NCBI GenBank assembly: GCA_027493525.1
Contig: JAOSKN010000002.1
Span: 724,288-788,287 of the forward strand
Source of the DNA: Planctomycetota bacterium
GTDB lineage: Bacteria > Planctomycetota > SZUA-567 > H5-PLA8
Direction: 5' to 3'
DNA length: 64,000 nucleotides
The first letter of the stretch is position 1. Every line of letters begins with the position of its first letter. Below the pieces are notes generated by a model, which saw nothing but the letters and a program-made list of their open reading frames with translations, was not told the origin of the DNA and made no database searches. This document shows, in pieces, positions 59,990-64,000 of the stretch. The translations under genes were made by a program, and so were the position numbers.

Positions 59990-61915
59990 ATGGTACGCGG
60001 CCTCAACGTCATGCCCATGACGCGCGAAGGAACGCCCAACTCGGATAAGGGCGCCCTCGGCGGCGCGCCCCCTCGCAAGCCCTCCTTCAAATCGGCCTGG
60101 CGGCACGCGCGCGAACTGGTCTGGGCGCATCGCGGGCGGCTCGCGCTGGGTCTGGCGCTGATGATCGTCAGCCGCCTGTTGGGCCTGGTCCTCCCCGCCT
60201 CCGCCAAGTTCCTCATCGACGACGTGATCGGGCAAGGCAAACGCGAACTGCTCGTGCCCCTGGGCCTGGCGGTGCTGGCGGCCTCGGTCCTCCAGGCCGG
60301 AACCTCCTTCCTGCTCGCGCAGATCCTCGGCGTGGCCGCGCAGCGCGCGATCACCGACATGCGCAAGCGCGTCCAGGAGCACGTCATGCGCCTGCCGGTC
60401 AGCTACTTCGACGCCACCCAGACCGGGCAGCTTATCTCGCGCATCGTGACCGACGCCGAAGGCATCCGGAACCTGGTCGGCTCGGGGCTGGTGCAGCTCT
60501 TCGGCGGGTTCTTCACCGCGTGCCTGGCCCTGGGCGTGCTCTTCTACCTCAACTGGCATCTCACGCTGGCCACGCTGGCGGTGCTGGCGGCCTTCGGCGG
60601 CGTGATGGCCTTCGGTTTCAGCCGCCTGCGCCCGCTCTTCCGCGAGCGCGGCAAGATCCAGGCCGAGGTGACCGGGCGCCTCGGCGAATCCCTTGGCGGC
60701 GTCCGCGTGGTCAAGGCCTACACCGCCGAAGGGCGCGAGCGCCTCGTCTTCGCCCAGGGCGCGCACCGCCTGCTGCGCAACGTCGCGCGCTCCATCTCGG
60801 CCGTCTCCGGCGTGCAGTCCGTCGCGATCCTCATCATCGGCCTCATCGGCGCGATCATGATCCTGGTCGGCGGCGGCGCGGTCGCCCGCGGCGAGATGTC
60901 CCTCGGCGACTTCATCGCCTACGTCTTCTTCACCGGCATGATGACCGTCCCGATCATCAACATCGCCAGCATCGGCACCCAGATCAGCGAGGCCTTCGCC
61001 GGGCTCGACCGCATCCGCGAGGTCCTCGCGCTCGACGCCGAGAACGACGGCGACGCCGCGCGCGAGCACGTCGGCGAGGTGCGCGGCGAGATCGTCTTCG
61101 AGAACGTCGGCTTCGAGTACGAGCCCGGCGTGCCCGTCCTGCGCGACGTCTCCTTCCGCGCCGCCCCCGGATCGACCACCGCGCTCGTCGGCTCCAGCGG
61201 CAGCGGCAAGAGCACCCTGATCGGGCTGGTCATGGCCTTCCATCAGCCCAAGTCCGGCCGCGTCGCCGTCGACGGCCGCGACCTGGCGAAGCTGCGCCTG
61301 CGCGAGTACCGCCAGCACCTCGGCGTCGTGCTCCAGGAGAACTTCCTCTTCGACGGGACCATCGGCGAGAACATCCGCTTCTCGCGGCCCCGCGCGGAGC
61401 AGGCCGAGCTGGAGGCCGCCAGCCGCACCGCCCACTGCCACGAATTCGTCAGCCGCTTCGAGAAGGGCTACGACACGCTGGTTGGCGAGCGCGGCGTCAA
61501 GCTCTCCGGCGGGCAGCGCCAGCGCGTCGCCATCGCCCGCGCGCTGCTCGCCCAGCCGCGCCTGTTGATCCTCGACGAGGCCACCAGCCATCTCGACAGC
61601 GAGAGCGAGCACATGATCCAGGAGGGCCTCGCCGCCCTGCGCCGCGGGCGCACCACCTTCGTCATCGCGCACCGGCTCTCCACCATCCGCAGCGCCGACC
61701 AGATCCTGGTCCTCGAAGCCGGGCGCATCGTCGAGCGCGGCACCCACGCCCAACTCCTCGAACTCGGCGGCCGCTACCGCGAACTCTACGAGCAGCAGCA
61801 CGCCGTCCAGAGCGACTCGTTCATCAACCCGGGCGAGGAGTTCAACGCCGAAGGGCATCAGGCCGCCGCGGCTTCCCTTCACGCTCCGTGGACGAAGCAC
61901 CCATCTGGGAATTAA
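59990..61915 (+). CDS. MsbA-like ABC exporter (fused membrane and ATPase domains)
   Basis: Half-size ABC exporter of 641 residues: six transmembrane helices (about 50-335), then an ATPase domain with Walker A GSSGSGKST (about 402-410), Q-loop VVLQENFLFD, signature LSGGQRQR, Walker B LLILDEATSHLD and switch His in VIAHRLSTI. Homodimeric family members flip lipids such as lipid A or export drugs. A short hydrophilic N-terminal extension precedes the first helix. Stand-alone gene followed by the MITE-like element. Confidence 0.9.
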   Translation: MVRGLNVMPMTREGTPNSDKGALGGAPPRKPSFKSAWRHARELVWAHRGRLALGLALMIVSRLLGLVLPASAKFLIDDVIGQGKRELLVPLGLAVLAASVLQAGTSFLLAQILGVAAQRAITDMRKRVQEHVMRLPVSYFDATQTGQLISRIVTDAEGIRNLVGSGLVQLFGGFFTACLALGVLFYLNWHLTLATLAVLAAFGGVMAFGFSRLRPLFRERGKIQAEVTGRLGESLGGVRVVKAYTAEGRERLVFAQGAHRLLRNVARSISAVSGVQSVAILIIGLIGAIMILVGGGAVARGEMSLGDFIAYVFFTGMMTVPIINIASIGTQISEAFAGLDRIREVLALDAENDGDAAREHVGEVRGEIVFENVGFEYEPGVPVLRDVSFRAAPGSTTALVGSSGSGKSTLIGLVMAFHQPKSGRVAVDGRDLAKLRLREYRQHLGVVLQENFLFDGTIGENIRFSRPRAEQAELEAASRTAHCHEFVSRFEKGYDTLVGERGVKLSGGQRQRVAIARALLAQPRLLILDEATSHLDSESEHMIQEGLAALRRGRTTFVIAHRLSTIRSADQILVLEAGRIVERGTHAQLLELGGRYRELYEQQHAVQSDSFINPGEEFNAEGHQAAAASLHAPWTKHPSGN

Positions 61916-61959
61916 ATGGGGGAGACGCGCCCCTCGCCTCGTTGAGCCTGTCGTGTGCT

Positions 61960-62238
61960 CTAGCAGCCCGTTGAAATAGAGGGCTGGCCGCGTTGCGAGG
62001 AGATTTTGAACTGGGCAAGGCTTGCGCAGTCGAGCCGTAGCGGGAAGCTACGGCGAGCGAAGCGTAACGCAGCCCAGTTCAAAATCTCCCGCAACCCTCC
62101 GGGCAGCCTCGCCTTGCGGCCTGGCTCCGCGTTGCGCTTCGGTTGGCGTATCCGCCCGATACGCCGCCCCTGCGCGCGCCTTGATCCAGGCCACCATCCA
62201 AGGCTGCGCGGCCGCCCCATATTTCAACGGGCTGCTAG
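61960..62238. mobile_element. MITE-like palindromic element, 279 bp
   Basis: Perfect 19-base terminal inverted repeats CTAGCAGCCCGTTGAAATA (61960-61978) and its inverse (62220-62238). Inside lies a second perfect inverted repeat of 18 bases, GGAGATTTTGAACTGGGC (61999-62016) against 62072-62089, and a central hairpin GCCGTAGC-GGGAA-GCTACGGC. No open frame of note, no transposase and no obvious target duplication, so it is either a non-autonomous transposable element or a structured repeat that can fold as RNA. The remaining gap, 61916-61959 and 62239-62391, shows nothing recognisable beyond an A/T-richer stretch before the sigma-factor gene. Confidence 0.8.
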
Positions 62239-62391
62239 ACGAAGAAGCTCGTGGCGGGGGCGAGTCGGTGTTGTAATATTCGTGCAAGACTGGGGTTATG
62301 ATCGAGTCCGTGCGATTCTTCGCGTCACACGAATTTTCTTTGGCCAATTCAAGCACGGCGCGGGCGTTTCTAAATAGACGAGGATGAGGTC

Positions 62392-64000
62392 TTGAAACCT
62401 GCGACCGAAGGCGACTGGGCGGCGTTGCGCCTGGAACGTTGGAGAACGCGAAGGGATCCCGACGCGCTGGGTGAACTCTTGAAATGGCAGCGCGACCGCG
62501 CCTACGCGCTGGCTTTCGCCATCGTCGGGCGCGAAGCCGAAGCGGAGGACGCGGTCCAGAAGGCCTGTCTCAAGCTTCTCTCGCGAAAGGTCGGGTTCGA
62601 GGATGAAGCCCGCTTCAAGGCGGCCGTGCAACGGGCAGTCATCCAGTGCGCCTTGAACGTCCTGCGCGCGCTGCGCGTGAGGCAACACCGGGAAGAGCCC
62701 ATGAAGCGCGCAACCTTCGAGTCCGCCCAGACGCCTGAACGTTCCGCCGAACGGGCCGAGGCGCTTGAGCTGCTGCGTGAGGAATTTGCGCGGCTCGAGG
62801 ACGAGGAACGCGCGTTACTGGCGCTCTGCGTGCAGGAGAGCATTCCGCTCAGCCAGGCGGCCTTGGTTCTCGAGACGCCGCGGGAAACGCTCCGCCATCG
62901 TCTCGCCCGTACCCTGGAACGCCTGCGCGACCGGCTCAAGCGCAGGGGCCTGCCGCTTTCCCTGGTGCTCGTTGCAGGCTTGCTCCAGCAGGGCGCGAAT
63001 CGCCCTGCAAGCGCCCATCTCTGCCAGGGCCTGGACGCGGTGTTGGGCGGCGCTCCTTGCGGTTCCGTGTCCACAGCCGCGGCCGTTCCGACGGCGCCCG
63101 CGCTCTTGGTTGCCGGCGCGGGTCTGGGACTGGCCGGGGCGCCCGCCTTCGCGGCTGCGTTGGCGGCGGGCCTGGCCGCCGTGGTCGGCGCCTGGGCGGT
63201 CTTCGCGGCCTCGCCCGACTCAAGCGCCCAAACGCTTCCCGCGTCCGCGCCTTCTATTTCAGCGGAACTCGCGCCCGAGTCGACGCCCGGGCGCTCCGCT
63301 CCGCCGCCGCTTCACGAGCCTGCTCCAGCGAAACCGCTCCCCGCCCGAATCGATGCCCAATACGGAAGCTCCGTGGACCTTGAGCTGGAATCCCATGCAC
63401 ATAAGGAGGAACCGGACATGTTGGAAAGTCGAACCCAGGGCGCCATGGCTGCCCCCGTCATGGCGGCCATGCTCTATTCCCTCTCCATGGCTCATGGCGG
63501 TTACGCCGCGGATGGCAAGGTCAAGGAAGTCCACGGGCCGCAGGACCTGCCCGTCGCCGAGGTGCCCGATGAGATTCTACGCGCCGCGCAAGCCATGGTG
63601 CCTGACGTGACGCTTACCAAGGCCACGCGGCACGTGACCCCGCCCGGCGTTACCTATCGCCTTGAAGGCCAGGCCGGAGGGGAGGACCACGAATTCAGCT
63701 TCACGGCACGCCGCAAAGGCGATGGCCCCAAAGAGCCCAAGGACGCCCAAAGCGGCAATTGGCATGGTCCGCCGCCGAAGGGCGACAAGGAGCAAGGCCC
63801 CGATCGCCCCAAAGGTCCGCCCGACGGGAAGGAAAAGGAACACGGCGCGAAGCCCGATCAAGCTGGCGGTTCGATGGATAGACCGGACCACCCCAAGGGT
63901 CCAAAGGACAAGCCCGAAAAGGAGTCTCAGGATAAACAGGACCGCGAAAAGGGGCCGCAGGATAAGCCCGAAAAGGCGCACCATTCGGACGACGGCCATC
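62392..64000 (+). CDS. Sigma-70 family (ECF-like) sigma factor with long C-terminal extension (continues beyond window)
   Basis: Open frame of 536 codons to the window end. Residues about 20-65 are sigma region 2 (LGELLKWQRDRAYALAFAIV; AEDAVQKACLKLLSR) and about 135-185 region 4 (LEDEERALLALCVQESIPLS; ETPRETLRHRLARTLERLRD). Hydrophobic segments follow near 190 and 225-270 (possible membrane anchor), then a P/A-rich linker and, from ATG 63418, a second signal-peptide-like stretch (MAAPVMAAMLYSLSM), a small domain and a K/E/D/P/G-rich low-complexity tail. TTG 62392 is taken as start because AGGA lies 7 bases before it and an in-frame stop is at 62371. It resembles planctomycete ECF factors with membrane-anchored extensions. 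The part from 63418 may be a separate gene. Confidence 0.75.
   Translation, partial: MKPATEGDWAALRLERWRTRRDPDALGELLKWQRDRAYALAFAIVGREAEAEDAVQKACLKLLSRKVGFEDEARFKAAVQRAVIQCALNVLRALRVRQHREEPMKRATFESAQTPERSAERAEALELLREEFARLEDEERALLALCVQESIPLSQAALVLETPRETLRHRLARTLERLRDRLKRRGLPLSLVLVAGLLQQGANRPASAHLCQGLDAVLGGAPCGSVSTAAAVPTAPALLVAGAGLGLAGAPAFAAALAAGLAAVVGAWAVFAASPDSSAQTLPASAPSISAELAPESTPGRSAPPPLHEPAPAKPLPARIDAQYGSSVDLELESHAHKEEPDMLESRTQGAMAAPVMAAMLYSLSMAHGGYAADGKVKEVHGPQDLPVAEVPDEILRAAQAMVPDVTLTKATRHVTPPGVTYRLEGQAGGEDHEFSFTARRKGDGPKEPKDAQSGNWHGPPPKGDKEQGPDRPKGPPDGKEKEHGAKPDQAGGSMDRPDHPKGPKDKPEKESQDKQDREKGPQDKPEKAHHSDDGH
63403..63420 (+). promoter_or_regulatory. Strong internal ribosome-binding site and ATG
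   Basis: Perfect AAGGAGG at 63403-63409, 8 bases before ATG 63418, inside the sigma-factor frame. A TAA in another frame (63402-63404) overlaps it, the usual operon-junction arrangement. Suggests that the exported K/E-rich protein starting LESRTQGAMAAPVMAAMLYS is made separately, and that the sigma gene may have lost its stop through a one-base miscall or is truly fused. Confidence 0.55.

Noticed and set aside
59846..61900. N-terminal extension of the ABC ATPase frame by about 685 codons
   Set aside because: Antisense of the MsbA-like exporter; conserved ATPase sequence starts at ATG 59845.
61999..62089. Structured noncoding RNA or riboswitch
   Set aside because: The pairing regions belong to an element with perfect terminal inverted repeats and no downstream gene in regulatory distance; a mobile element explains it better.
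62006..62377. Small open frame of 123 codons within and after the palindromic element
   Set aside because: Lies mostly within the inverted repeats, is R/G/P-rich and has no ribosome-binding site.
1..64000. tRNA or rRNA genes
   Set aside because: No T-arm-like GGTTCRAATCC with matching acceptor ends and no rRNA core sequence was recognised on either strand by eye; a covariance search would settle it.

Overview
The window is a GC-rich bacterial chromosome segment from what looks like a glycan-degrading member of the PVC group, probably Planctomycetota or a relative such as Lentisphaerota. This is inferred from family content, not from a marker gene. The evidence is two sulfatases, a heparinase II/III-type lyase, a GH123/DUF4091-like hydrolase, GntR-LacI hybrid regulators, VWA/glutamine-amidotransferase-like membrane proteins, an ABC-2 permease fused to a CPBP protease, a PilM-PilN fusion, and a sigma factor with a long C-terminal extension. 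No rRNA, tRNA, CRISPR array or prophage was seen.

Layout. 1-13 kb: an edge-truncated esterase, a GntR-LacI regulator, a discoidin-like gene remnant, then a glycan-utilisation run (GH123-like, heparinase-like lyase, LamG-like secreted protein, second GntR-LacI regulator, epimerase), a convergent Tat-exported sulfatase, an FAA hydrolase and an amidase lipoprotein. 13-20 kb: STAS protein, PfkB kinase, a cupin/AraC divergon, and a two-gene cassette of Clp N-terminal-repeat proteins without AAA+ ATPase, divergent from a LacI regulator. 20-31 kb: a FucI-like isomerase, an orphan S1 protein, TilS, a VWA membrane protein, a two-lobed retropepsin-like protein, a second sulfatase with a DUF423 gene, and a PhyH/AraC divergon. 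31-42 kb: a 1173-residue glycosyltransferase-TPR-sulfotransferase fusion, a PhyH/ABC-CPBP operon, a TIM-barrel isomerase, an SDR and aroA. 43-57 kb: a minus-strand type II secretion/type IV pilus-like operon (PilM-PilN, PilO, a PilP/GspC-position protein, TPR protein, GspG, GspH, giant GspK, GspJ, GspI). 57-64 kb: a TAXI receptor overlapping an ABC ATPase, an MsbA-like exporter, a MITE-like palindromic element, and a sigma factor running off the end.

The most interesting features are in the pseudopilin operon. A four-helix-bundle (23S rRNA IVP-like) gene flanked by inverted arrays of a 7-bp unit sits between gspK and gspJ, and one array is translated as the prepilin leader of GspJ. Two other loci have the same architecture without a gene. 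The pseudopilins carry LamG-like domains and a recurring RG..GT..H..G module.

A caveat for every user: at least four genes (sulfatase 1, the six-repeat Clp-N protein, the ABC-CPBP permease, aroA) are broken by one-base changes, each in a homopolymer run. Restoring one base (two in the sulfatase) gives full-length proteins. This looks like sequencing or assembly error rather than pseudogenisation.
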